This document shows positions 1 through 11,267 of a DNA stretch of 64,000 nucleotides, piece after piece (position 1 is the first letter of the stretch; every line of letters begins with the position of its first letter). The position numbers and the translations under genes were made by a program. The notes under the pieces are model-generated. The model was not told where the DNA came from, did not search any database, and saw only the letters and a program-made list of their open reading frames with translations. The stretch is from Jaapia argillacea MUCL 33604 (Eukaryota > Basidiomycota > Agaricomycetes > Jaapiales > Jaapiaceae): contig KL197735.1 of the NCBI GenBank assembly GCA_000697665.1, forward strand, positions 360,689-424,688, read 5' to 3'.

Positions 1-2268
1 CGAGCAAATCTTTTTGCCCACTGAATGATGATCCACGAATGTCACAGTACAACCGCTTCTCTTCCACTCGACCCTTATCCCGATCACTGAAGTCCTCGTC
101 ATGATTGGAAATACTGGAAATACTGGGAACTATCCCATCCAGCAGATTCACGTACCTTAATCCTGGTGTCAGGGTCTCACCGATCGCCGCTTCTATTGTG
201 CCAGAGGACCAGGTTCGATTCATAGTGGGCACTGAATCGAAAATACGAGAGTGGCGGTGGGGTAGTGTCTGTATATTGACAGGTGCGGGGTCTGGGGGGA
301 AGCCCAGGCGAGATCTTCCGACGGTGATTTGTTGAGAAGGAGTCGTACTGACCGAGGGTGAACCATCGGTTCCACCAGTGACAGTGGGGTTCTTGACCTC
401 CAGCACTGCAGTCACAACACTGGCTGTCATTACGAGCTCAAGGAGGGAGCCACTCTCAGACAATGTGGAAGGACGGTCTCTGGGGGCTTGTGCAAGGCAC
501 CGGAGGATGATTGGCCAAATTTTGTCCAACACTGTCTGCCGTACAGGTTCACCGAGGTCTGGCCGGGTGGGCAACTGAGATATGAGAACTGCCACCAAAA
601 ATTCTAAGTCACTTGGGACATCGGAGAAGGGTCGTTCTCCTGTTAGCACCTAGGTGCAGAAGCAGTCGGCGGGATGAATGGTCGGAAGAAAGGAGTAGCA
701 ATTTGGTATTACACACCTCCAAGCAAACACAACCAAATGCGTACACGTCGCTAGCGAAGGTTCTTCGAAAAGACATGCCAAACTTGTTGGGGAAGTGAAG
801 CTCGGGAGACATCCATCTCATGCTGCCATCATGACGTACGGTAGTCACAACTTTGGTTGCGTCGGCGAAGTTCGTAAGTCCGAAATCCGCCAAGAGTACA
901 TGGCAGGAATCATCCAGGAAGATATTTCCCTAACAAACTGATTGGTTAAGATTGCATTCGACTAGAAGAACACCTACGCCTCGTAAATCGCCGTGAACGA
1001 CATATTGCTTGTGCAAGTATTGGAGACCCTCCGCAACCTCGGTGAGCTAGAGTAAATATTCACTATCAAGTTGACAGCGAATAGAGGCCACGAACCACTC
1101 GATGAGCGTCTAAGCTTCCAAGCCCATTTCTTCCCAGATACGTCATGATGTCACTGTTCCGTATCCACGAAGAGACGATACAGATGTGTGGCGCAAATGA
1201 TTCCGCATCTATCCCAAGAAATGGGAGGACTCTGGGGTGCTTAAGCCGGTGCCAAATTAGGGCCTCCCGAAAGAACATCTAAAACTCAAGTTTTCAACGA
1301 GACTGTAATTGGTCTATGCATCATCTCAACTTCTCACCCTTTTGATCCTAACTTTCTCTTGTGGAGATTGAAAGATTCGGAGCCGTTTGAGTGCGACATC
1401 CTGATGGGCGTATTCTCCGCGGAAGATGTCGGCAAAACCTCCCCCGCCAATGTGCCTGTCGTTCGATGTGACGACACCTCTGAGGAGCAGAGAGGGCGGG
1501 AGCTTTTCGCTGGCTTGCGACAGATTGATTGAGAGCCGCTGGACAGAGCGGCGAAGATCATCATCTATAGGAAAGTTATCGATGACCTGCAAAAAGGACA
1601 AACAACGTTAACGTTAACGCCTTCGGCAGAGACCTAGGTGAGCCCAAACCACATACATCCTGCAAGAAAACGAGAAACCGTTCTGCATTTTCATTCTCCA
1701 ACAACAGCACCTCTTTTTTGCAGGATTCTGATTGTAACACTGATTGGAGTCGACTGAGTATCTGTGCTTCGTCATCACGCAGGGCGTCGCGAATAGTGCC
1801 TTCGTCAACTTTGAGTCCGGTAAGGACCTGTCGACTCAATAGTCAGTCGAAGTAAGCCGCCGGAAATGATGGACGAGGACCTCGTGTAAGAACACCCGAA
1901 GCCGTTGACTGAGGAGAAGATTATGGATGTTGTTAGTTGCCTCACCAAGGTCGTGCATCCATTTCCACATAGGAGTGAAATATCTGCGTCTTTGAGCGTA
2001 CGGGAATAAATCGAGTGTCATATGGATACCAACCTCACGCGATCGTCGGATGCAACAGCTACATTGCTCAAGTGAAGGATTGCAAGAGTGGCGCATTTCT
2101 ATATCGTAGCAGTGAAATGAGCCAGGCTTCCCGCCTGAGGTTCAAGATGCTAGAGAGAGCTCAAGATCGGCTCACCCGATACAATGATGGCAGTGAGCCT
2201 GAGGCGATCCTTAGGTATTGCTCTGAGGAGATTTGGCTACTGGCAGCCGACCAGAATAGGGATTGCAT
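1..2268 (-). CDS. TKL protein kinase with C-terminal zinc-finger tail, copy A (C-terminus cut by window edge)
   Basis: First of three tandem paralogues. The start ATG at 2268 is chosen because copies B and C have the same position, and all three first exons end in ...LYR before a GTGAGCC donor. Exons then encode a helical N-terminal part, a glycine-rich loop GGGGFADIF, the VALK lysine, a catalytic loop HGDLRG, GNIFLDD, the ADFG magnesium loop and the SPEL form of the APE motif, so the kinase is likely active. Introns of about 50 nt interrupt it, for example GTAGGTGTTC...GTTAG between HGDLRG and GNIF. The C-lobe is followed by a roughly 170-residue low-complexity tail that enters a zinc finger at the window edge. 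The second Cys of that finger is Arg here (YCDIRGSSF against CCDTCGASF in copy B), so this finger is probably dead. The substrate is unknown; a signalling role is inference. Confidence 0.8.
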
Positions 2269-2640
2269 TGTCGTTGGCTTGGCCCTTTTCACCGGCGAGC
2301 ACCAGTCGTAACCGTTATGGTCGGTGCCGCACGCGCAATGAACAGCGTTGGTCGTGTAACAAGCGTAAGAACAAGCGCCGACGGGCGGTTATGTAGGGCA
2401 CTGCATTTGGTCCCAGCAAGTATCAGAAGTCAAGCGCTCATCGTGGAAGTTTTCGCCACTGATTCATACTGGACTTGGTCTACACTGAGATTCGACAACA
2501 CTGAAATTTCAAATCTCACCCTCGCGCTTGACTCGGTTCTTTTTAGCTTCGGTCCTCGGACGTCTTTCGCTTGGTACCTTGGCCTCTACACTTTGACTGA
2601 CTGGCTTTGGCACCCGTTTTACAAAACCTTCGCCGCCCTG
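2269..2640. other. Kinase A upstream region / duplication junction
   Basis: No gene is seen. The sequence contains the 5' flank of kinase A, which is recognisably related to the flanks of kinases B (about 6840-7140) and C (about 14310-14620): a block with AAGTCAAGCGC and a later ATCTCACC is shared by all three. The duplicated units therefore carried their promoters with them. The homology with the decayed membrane-protein gene begins near 2530. Confidence 0.5.
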
Positions 2641-3565
2641 TCCTACGACAATCAACACAACGCCCACCGAGATCCCAAATTCCAACAATCCCCAAACAAA
2701 GCCCACCAGCTGAACCAGCCCCTACTTCCCCGCCTCCCTCAAACCCGCAACCCCTGCTTCACAATCAAACCGACACATCCTCCTCATTGAAAAAGTCTTC
2801 CTAACGTGGAACCTCCATCCCAGAGCCCAACTCACCAAGATCCTCCGCTCTCCCTCCGAGTCCTCTTTCCAATCCAGGCACAGATTCAGATTCCCAAAAC
2901 TTCTCCTACCCCGAACTCTCTTTCCCACCCCTTCGACAAACACCGAAAGTCCTTCCATTCATGAATGTAAGAATTGCACGCCCTCCTTTCTCCGAAAACT
3001 CTGGTTCTACGCCGGAGCCCTCGCACTTTGCCTACCCATCACTTCATCCCTATGTGGAGTGTACAAGCTATACGGATACATCGCATTTCACGATGCCGGT
3101 CTGGTGAACACACCCCTGAATCCCTCGTCGGGCGGAGTGGTAGGCGCTATCGGGGGTGCCACGTCGAGCTCGTCACATCTGGTGTACTCGTCAGATCGTA
3201 CATCGATCATTCGAGACAGCACTGCCACTGCCACCCCGTTACAAATTCAGCTTTGACCATGCACTCTACTTCGAGTCGTGCTAAGCGTAACAAGCCCGAA
3301 TTCCCCAGGATGATCCTCCCGCTGGACTTTCCTTCCTCTCCTTCCCTCGGTCTAACCATCCGGTTGACGGTCCTTCGTTCAGCCCTAGCATCTTTCCGAA
3401 TGTCAACCACCTCAGACCAACCGATTCGGACTCTGGTCGGAGTTGGACCGGAACTTGGGTTGGGGTTTGGGGATGAATGTTGCCATGGGTGCGTTTGGAG
3501 CTCTGTTGTTGAGCTGTTGGCGGAGTGAGGGTTGTTATGCTTCCGGGAGGTTGGTTAGGCAATGC
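2640..3565 (+). pseudogene. Decayed two-TM membrane protein gene, copy 1
   Basis: Related to 9864-10888. One reading frame (about 2890-3256) gives a Cys pair (CKNC) followed by a good transmembrane segment (FYAGALALCLPITSSLCGVY) and a Ser/Thr-rich tail. A second hydrophobic stretch is expected near 3470-3530 by comparison with the other copy. The position equivalent to the ATG of copy 2 reads CTG here (CCCTGTCCTACG against CCATGTCCAACG). The last TM region has a deletion of about 11 nt that removes the frame. No single gene model can be assembled, so I call it a pseudogene. I do not recognise the family. It is convergent with kinase B, as copy 2 is with kinase C. Confidence 0.5.
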
Positions 3566-3978
3566 GCAAAGGGGAGGTGGGATGGGCATTTGGGATTCAT
3601 TTGACATGAAGTATGGTACAAAATTCCAAGATGCTGCGCTTGTTGATAAGTTCGCGTATTATACACACCATTATCATAACTATTCGACCAAACAATCCAT
3701 TCCTTCAGAATAATACCATCGGCGAAATTCTCCGTTAGATACAAAATGATTACACCAGAGGAAGTTCCAAACGACACAATTCTGGACACTCATCCATCAT
3801 GACGGCCTAGCATCGATAGGATACTATGTCAGGATAATGCTTCCTGCATCCTCCCCAGTTCATCAAACAAGTCATCATCGGCACTTCCAGGATCCAGCAG
3901 TAGATGGTCGATACTATTCATAAATCATATTTGACTGGGTGACTCTGCAAGTGTAAAGTTCAGCAATAGTCAGCGGTA

Positions 3979-6833
3979 CTAACAAAACGGGAACAGACGA
4001 CGTCCGATGACTGAGGTAGCAGCACTGTCTCTATGTACCTTGCGTACGTGTCGCTTGAGGTAGTTCTTCCTAAGGAATGTCTTGTCGCATTTATAACAAG
4101 GAAATGGCTTCCCCTCAGGCTTTGCGTGAGTTAGCCTGTGATCTGTATGGAAAGCGCAGTTCAACTCAATAGACCAGGGAAGAAAGGTGGCCAACTATGA
4201 TACCCACCGACCAAATCATTTTCCTGACTGAATGATGCTCCGCATGTGTCGCAGCACCACCGTTTCTTTTCCGGTTGACCTTTATCCCGATCATTGCTAC
4301 CTGCGACATTAGTGGAAATACTGGAAACACTGGGAACACTGGGAACTATCCGATCCAGCAGATTCACGGAACTCAGTCCTGGTATCAAGGTCTCACCGAT
4401 CTCCGCTTTTATCTTGTCGGAGGACCGCCGCCCCTGATAGGATCCGGCAGGCGATGAACGCCATCTACGGGGGCCGAGGATGGGGTGTGATGGTGGATCA
4501 GGTGGGGAGAAAGAGACGACCGGCAGAAGATCTCTACGACGGTCGAGGCGGGGTAGTGGCGATGTGTCGGGTGCAGGGAGCGTGAACTCCCTGGGTGCAT
4601 TATATGTGAACTGCTGGGGTACAAGGAACGAGAACTCCTCGGGTACATGATTCGGGAACTGCCCGGGTGCAGGGAGCGTGAACTCCTCAGGTGCAGGGAA
4701 CATGAACTCCCCGAGACTAGGGAACGTGAACTCCTCAGGTACATTATACGTGAACTGCCCGGGTGCAGGGAGCGTGACCTCCTCGGGTGGAATCAAGGTG
4801 AACCCCTCATGTGCAGGGAATGTGAAACCCTCGGGTTCAGGGAACGTGAAGTCGGGTTTAAGGGATGTGAAGTCATCGGGTTCGGGGAACCCGAAGCACG
4901 ACAGAACATCCCCGCCAGTGGGTTGTTCAGAAGAAGTCGTGATGATTGGGATTGAACCATCGATTCCACCAGTAACCATGGGGTTCTTGACCTCCAGCAC
5001 TGCAGTCGCAACACTGGCTGTCATTACGAGCTCAGGGAGGGAGCCATGCTCGGACAACGTGGAAGGACGGTCTTTGGGACATTGTGTAAGGCACTGGAGG
5101 ATGATTGGCCAAATTTTGTCCAAGACCATCTGCCGAACAGGTTCACCGAGGTCTGGCCGGGTGGGCGGCTGAGATATGAGAACTGCCATCAAAAATTCCG
5201 CGTCGCTTGGGACATCGGAGAAGGGTCGCTCTCCTGTCAGTACCTAGGTACAGAAAACGTCAATGGGATGAACGGTCGGAAAGAAGGGGTATCAATTTGG
5301 TATTACACACTTCCAAGCAAACACAACCAAACGCGTACACGTCGCTAGCAAAGGTTCTCTGAAAAGACATACCGAACTTGTTGGGAAAATGAAGCTCGGG
5401 AGACATCCATCTCATGCTGCCATCACGATGGTGAGTGGTTGTAATTTGTGTTGCATCGGCGAAGTTGGAAAGACCAAAATCTGCCAAGAGTACGTGACAA
5501 GAACCATCCAGGAAGATATTTCCCTAAAAAGACTGATAGGTTAGATTTGACTTCCTATGAGGAAGAACACCTACACCACGTAGATCACCATGAACGACAT
5601 TTTGCTTGTGCAAGTATTGGAGACCCTCCGACACCTCTGTGAGCTAGAGACCATATTCACCATCACGTCAGCAGCGAATAGATGACACGAACCACTCGAT
5701 GGGTATCCAAGCTTCCAAGCCCATTTCTCCTCATATATGCCATGACGTCACGGTTCGCTATCCACGGAGCGACGATACAAATATATGGCGCAAACGATTC
5801 CGCATCAATACCAAGAAAGGGGAGGACTCGTGGGTGCCTAAGCCGGTGCCAAATTAAGGCCTCTCGGAAGAACATCTAATACCCGAGTTATTCAACGAGA
5901 CAAGAAGCCATGCATGAATCGCGTCTTCTCGCCTTTTTTATCCTGACTTTCTCTTGTGGACCTTCAAAAATTCGGAGCCGTTTGAGTGCGACGGTCTGGT
6001 GAACGTATTCTCCAATGAAGATGTCGGCAAACCCTCCTCCGCCAACCTGACGGTGGCTCGACGTGAAGACTCCGCTGAGGAGCAGAGAGGTGGGGAGCTT
6101 TTCGCTGGCTTGTGACAGATTGATTGATAGTCGATGGACAACGCGGCGAAGCTCGTCATCAATCGGAAAGCTATCAGTGACCTGTAAAACCAATGCCTTC
6201 AGCACGAGAGTTCCAAGCACACCCAAGCCACCTACATCTTGCAAGAGAACCAGAAACCACTCCGCGTTTTCGTTCTCCAACGACAACACCTCTTTTCTGC
6301 CAGATTCCGATAGTAACACCGATTGGAGTCGATTGAGTATCTGCGCCTCGTCATCACGCAGGGCGTCGCGAATGATGCATTTATCGACTTTGAAAGAGGT
6401 GAGGACCTATCGACTCAATAGTCAGTAGAAGTAAGGTGCCGGTAATGATGGGCGAGGACCTCGTGTAAGAACATCCGAAATCGTTGACTGAGGAGAAGAA
6501 TAGGTATATCGTCGATTGCCGCATGAAGGTCGTTTATCCACTTCGTCATAAGACGGGCATATCTGCGTCGCTGAGCGCAATGGGCATGAGAATAAATCGA
6601 GTGTAATCTGGATACCGACCTTATGGTATCATCAGACGAAACAACTACATTGCTCAATTCAACGACTGCGAGAGAGGTGCATTTCTAGATCGTCGCAATG
6701 GAATGAGTCAGGCGGCAAGCCTGAGGTTCAACATGCTGGTAAGGGTTCAAAATCGGCTCACCCGATACAACGATGGCAGTGAGATTGTACTCAGGGATTG
6801 CTCTGAGGAGATTTGACTTTCTTGAGAGGACAT
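3979..6833 (-). CDS. TKL protein kinase with C-terminal C2H2 zinc fingers, copy B
   Basis: The most complete of the three paralogues. It starts at the ATG at 6831-6833 (MSSQES...), with the first donor GTGAGCCG and acceptor GATCTAG, then about seven introns of 45-65 nt. Kinase motifs in order: GGGGFADIFIGEY loop, VALK lysine (about 6000), HGDLRG catalytic loop (about 5590), ADFG (about 5470), WMSPEL and DVYAFG (about 5400-5360). A roughly 230-residue disordered tail contains eleven or twelve 8-residue repeats. It ends in finger 1 (CCDTCGASFSQENDL, then an intron, then HTDHRLTH) and an intact finger 2 (CYKCDKTFLRKNYLKRHVRKVH). Kinase plus DNA-binding-type fingers suggests signalling direct to chromatin; that is inference. 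The annotated stop is at 3979; conserved coding-like sequence continues to 3829 (see findings). Confidence 0.82.
4549..4870 (-). repeat. 24-bp coding minisatellite in kinase B
   Basis: Eleven to twelve imperfect 24-bp units encode an 8-residue repeat, consensus roughly xPEEFTxP (PAPEEFTL, PAPGQFTY, NVPEEFTF, NAPREFTL and similar). It lies between the kinase domain and the zinc fingers. Kinases A and C lack it at the same position. Confidence 0.85.
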
Positions 6834-7923
6834 TGAAATCGTGGCCCTTTTCACCTGTGAACACCAGTCGTAACCGTTATTGTCGATGCCGCACGCGCAG
6901 TGGAGCTGAGTCGACAGAGTTGGTCGTAGTGTAGCATGCTTAAGAACACTGCCAATGCAGTGGACAAACTTGTTTGTTCCGAGTCAGCGTGGCAGCGTCA
7001 GGCGGTGAAGTACACCGCATTTGGCTCTAGAAAGTATCATAAGTCAAGCGCCCGTCGTGGAAGTTTTCGCGACTGATAAGTTCATACTAGCCTTGGTTTG
7101 CACTGAGATTCGCCGGCGCTCAATTTCGAATCTCACCTCCCCTGCTTAAGTTTCAGGAGTGCATACGGTGACTAATATGGTCAGCTATGGAGAGGGTGTA
7201 TACAATTGATGTTTGAAGATCCATCGACATCATCGACCATCGTTTCAGTTATCCACCGGCATTTGTCGATCGTATTCTCTGCGCTACATAGCTCCAATTC
7301 TACAGGAACCCTCCAAAGTAAGAGGCAGGTCAGAGGCCGGAACGGGAGTGGGTGGTGGGGTCCTGTACATGTGGGGGTCAGATTTCTCCGTTCCTCACCC
7401 ACAGTCCCGCCCTCAATGTCGTGCCTGCAGCACTTCGTCTGCGGATCCTTTAACTTATTCATTTCTTCACCGTTCGCCTCCATTTATCTCTGAAGGTTGT
7501 AGAAATCGATATGAAGGAAGGGTTCTGTATCCGTATTAGGTTGTGTAGTTGGCGAAATATTGAAGGCATCACAGGGTGTTGGGTTTCTTGCGTGGCATTG
7601 TCTTTTTCAGGACGGAATGTCCACTTTGAAGACAAGGAGTTGGTAGTAAGCATCGAGGAGATCCTCTGTAGTTTGGAAGCGAACGAGGTCCGAAATGAAT
7701 CGGAACGGAAGCAAAAATACGCGTCCAGTCACACGTCACGCCGTCACATGGTTCGCCGAAGTCGGAAAGTTGGCCGCTGCTGTTTGAACCAAGTCCAAGA
7801 CTCCAACTTTCTTGCTTGCTTGTCGTTGGAATCATTTTCTCTGCGCTACCCACCAATCGCAACGCTAATTCTCATCTTTGAACTATTATAAACCTGCGAT
7901 AAAAGGAACTGTGACTTGCCAGA
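6834..7923. other. Intergenic region between kinase B and LRR copy 1
   Basis: No convincing gene. 6840-7140 is the kinase B 5' flank. 7200-7320 resembles 14700-14830 (shared motif TTTGTCGATCGTATT), so the kinase-containing duplication extends this far. From about 7673 the sequence matches the promoter of the intact LRR gene (37025 onward), including a TATA-like TATTATAAACC about 35 bp before the ATG. Confidence 0.5.
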
Positions 7924-9695
7924 ATGTCGCGAATTCCCCAGCCTCAGTCAGGTCAGACACGATACCACGCCCCGCTCTCCATCCCAGTCCGATCTCCCTC
8001 AAAGTCTTCGTCCAAATCCACCGCGACGACTTCAACTAGAGGATCAGGAACGGAGACGCCTACGCCCACTACGACCCGAGCTCGTTCGCTCGTCCCCCCG
8101 TCGCCTCGACCCCAAGCCCGTCGAGCTCCCACTCCATCTTCTACCGCATCCAAATCACCTTCACCAGATCCGTCTCCGACTACCCCTTCCACCCCGAGAA
8201 CCGCGCCCAGTACGAGAGTCGGCACACCCAACCGACTCCGGCTAAAGTCCACCCCTGCGAAACCTCCTGCGTCGACTCCGAAACCCTCGAGTCGTCAACA
8301 AACTATCGAAGAAAATGAACCAAGCTCTTCCAAACCACACCTTAGTATCCGCGAAGCGATTGCCTTGAAGAGAGCTGAAGCGAAGAAAGCTCAAGAGGCT
8401 CAAGCTAAGCTGGCTTTGGATGATGGGTGGGGTGAGGGTAGTAATCCGAATATGTTGGGGAAGAAAGGAGATGATGATATCGTCGAACTTGGGAGATGGT
8501 CTTTGAGGGAAGCTATTGAACGATCAAGGTCTTCTGGTCAGTTTTCTACCCATTTGTACAGTCACACGAACTCACATACATCACGCACTACAGGTTCGAT
8601 AAACTTATCAACCCGTTCGCTTCCTTGTCTTCCATCGGCCCTCTTTGAGATTCACCTGGGAATCACACCCGATCCTCTACCTTCGGTGCCGAACGAACCT
8701 CCATTGCCACCCGCTTCGCCTGTTAGAGGTAGGAGTGGAGGTGGGTCGGGACCTTCTTGGTATGAAGCTCAGGATTTGGAAGTTATCAAAGCTTGGAACA
8801 ACGAGATCGTTGAGATCCAGAAAGAGATTGCGCTCTTTGGGAGTTTACAAATCGTCGACGTGAGTCTTTCACCTCCTTCGTCCTTATCAATCCACGGCCA
8901 ATTTACGTGTACCACTTCTTCGTACCCTTCTCCTCGGATGTCGTTCACTCGCTAACTCGCATATATCCCATCTAGCTACACACAAACCACCTATCCACCC
9001 TACCCTCCACCTTCCCAGATTTAACATCCCTAACGACCCTCGACCTCTCCCACAACACCCTAACAACCCTCCCCCACAATTTCTTCGCCCTCCCCCAACT
9101 CCTCCACCTAAACCTCTCGCACAACTCCCTCACCTCCCTTCCATTCAACGAACCATTCGACTATTCCTCACCCAAAGGCCGAGGCTTAAACGAAGGCCGA
9201 TATACACGCGACGACGATTTTTTCACTCCTGCAATCGTACGCGCCGAAGAACCATTACCAAAATTACAAACGTTGGACGTTTCGTTTAATCAATTGAGAG
9301 CTGGGGCTATTGATTTGGAGCATTTGCCAGTGGGGTTGGTCAGAGTTGATTTGTCGGGGAACCCGCTTGAGCAGCTTGGGAAGTTGGAGTTGGATTTGAA
9401 AGTGTTATCGACGAGCTGCCTGGTTTTGAGGTCAGCGGTCGCGCACACAGACGTATGGGCGGTCCGTCCCCGGCACGCCGTCGATATTAGGGAGGCGAGT
9501 AAATGTACCCAACGTCTTAGTCGCGCCCCATCCAATCTATCCATGCTTCTACGTACCTCCCTCATTCGAGCTTTCACTGATGGATCCACATCCATCAACC
9601 GGCGATCTTGTCTCACTGGCTCCCAGGCTGCTTTGCAGAATTTTGCTTTCTCGGTTGAAAATACTCTGCTTGGTTTCATTGCTTTGGGATGATCC
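7924..9695 (+). pseudogene. LRR protein gene, 3'-truncated copy
   Basis: Near-identical to the first three exons of the intact gene at 37276-40737: the Ser/Thr/Pro-rich N-terminus from MSRIPQPQ, a basic/Ala-rich helix (LSIREAIALKRAEAKKAQEA), an intron at about 8536-8593, an intron at about 8859-8975, and LRRs such as LTSLTTLDLSHNTLTTLP. Homology stops abruptly near 9402, just after LGKLELDLK. The frame runs on through unrelated DNA for about 97 residues to a stop at 9693-9695. The lost part is the C-terminal half, including the last LRRs and the cap. It may still be transcribed because the promoter is duplicated, but it should encode a truncated protein. Confidence 0.75.
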
Positions 9696-9863
9696 AATCA
9701 CCCAGGACTCTCGTGAGCTTTGCCCGAGGTTCACGCGGGAACCATCAAAGCGAAGACCTTGATCTCCCTCGTCATACTGTTAGCGCTTTAGCTTCCAATC
9801 TTCGGACGTCTCAGGCTTGACTGGCTGGCTTTGATACCCATTCTACACCTTTACTAGTTCACC

Positions 9864-10888
9864 ATGTCCAACGACAATCAAGACGGTCCCCACCAGAACC
9901 CCAGCTTCCAAGCCCTAGCTGTTCCCCAATCCCCAAACAATGCCCACCAACCCCTACTTCTCTTCCGCCTCGCGCCAAACCCCAACCCCAACTTCACAAC
10001 CAACCCGACTCACCCTCCTCATAGAAAAAGTCTACCTCGCATAGAACCTCCACCCCAGAGCCCAACTTGCCAAGATCCTCCGCTCTCCCTCCTCTTTCCA
10101 ATCCAGGCACAAATTCGGATTCTCGAAACTTCTCCTACCCTGAGCTGCCTTTCCCACCCCTTTGAAAAACCCTCACGATTCGTGTGGGAGGTGCAAGAAC
10201 TGCGCACCGATCTTCCTCTGAAAACTCGGGCTCTACACCGGAACGCTCGCACTTCGCTCCCTATCACTTCATTCCTCTGCGGAGTGTACGCGCTATACGG
10301 ACATCTAGCATTCCACGACACCGGACTGGTGACGCACTCCTGAATCCCTTGTGAGGGGGTACTATCCGAAGTGCTACCATCGAACTGGTCGCATCTGGTA
10401 TACTCGTCAAATCGTACATCAAACACTCGAGAAAGTACTGCCACCACTACCATCCCATTGCAAATTCGGCTTCGACCTTGACCTCGACTTTCAGTCACGC
10501 TAAGCATCCCAAGCCCGAATTTCTCAGGACGATCCTCCCCCTAGGTTTTTCCTCCTCTTCTTCCCCAGGTCGAACCACCAGTTTGACGGCCCTTCGTTCA
10601 GCCCTAGCAGGTTTTCAAGGATTCCTTGTCATCCGTCTAGCGAAATCTACCCCGTTCCACTTTCCGAACATCATCCACCTTGGACTAGACTTCAACCGAA
10701 TCGGACGCCTGTTGGAGTCGGACTGGAACTTTCGTTGGGGTTTGGGGATGCATATCGCTATGAGTGCGTTCGGAGCTCTATCGTTGAGTTGGATATTACT
10801 TGGCGGAGTGAGGGTTTGTTATGTTTCCGGGAGGCTGGGTAGGCGATGGGCGAGAGGGAGGTGGTGTGGCCATTTGAAGTTCGTTTGA
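9864..10888 (+). pseudogene. Decayed two-TM membrane protein gene, copy 2
   Basis: The paralogue of 2640-3565 and better preserved at both ends. It has an ATG (MSNDNQDG) and a C-terminal hydrophobic segment (GLGMHIAMSAFGALSLSWIL) followed by an Arg-rich tail, ending in a stop at 10886-10888. In the middle, the codon equivalent to CGA in copy 1 (LRKLWFY) is TGA, and a 1-nt deletion follows within 30 bp, so the two halves are in different frames. The two copies are broken at different places. This suggests either that the parent was functional when duplicated or that both are free to decay. Family not recognised. Confidence 0.5.
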
Positions 10889-11267
10889 CGTGATGTATGG
10901 TACAAAATTCCAAGGTACTACACTTGTTGATAAGTCCGCGTAATATACACTCCATTATCACAACCACTCGACCAAACACCTCATTCCTTCAGAATAATAT
11001 CATCGACGAAATTCTCCTTCAGATACTTAACAACAAGACCAGAGAGAGTTCCTTACAACGCAATTCCGGACACGCATCCATCGCGACGCCCTAGCGTCGA
11101 TAGCATACTTACTATAAACCTACGGTCGGAAGCTCCTCCACAGTTCATCGAACAAGTCGTCATCGGTAGTTCCGGGATCCAGCAGTGGACACTGAAGGGC
11201 CGACAATGACGGATGACGTTTGACTAGGTGGCTCTGCAAGTGTAAAACTCAGTAATAGTCACCGCTA

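Noticed and set aside
4678-5172. 164-aa plus-strand frame with NSSGAGN-type repeats
   Set aside because: Antisense shadow of the 24-bp coding repeat of kinase B; the sense frame has conserved kinase and finger motifs.
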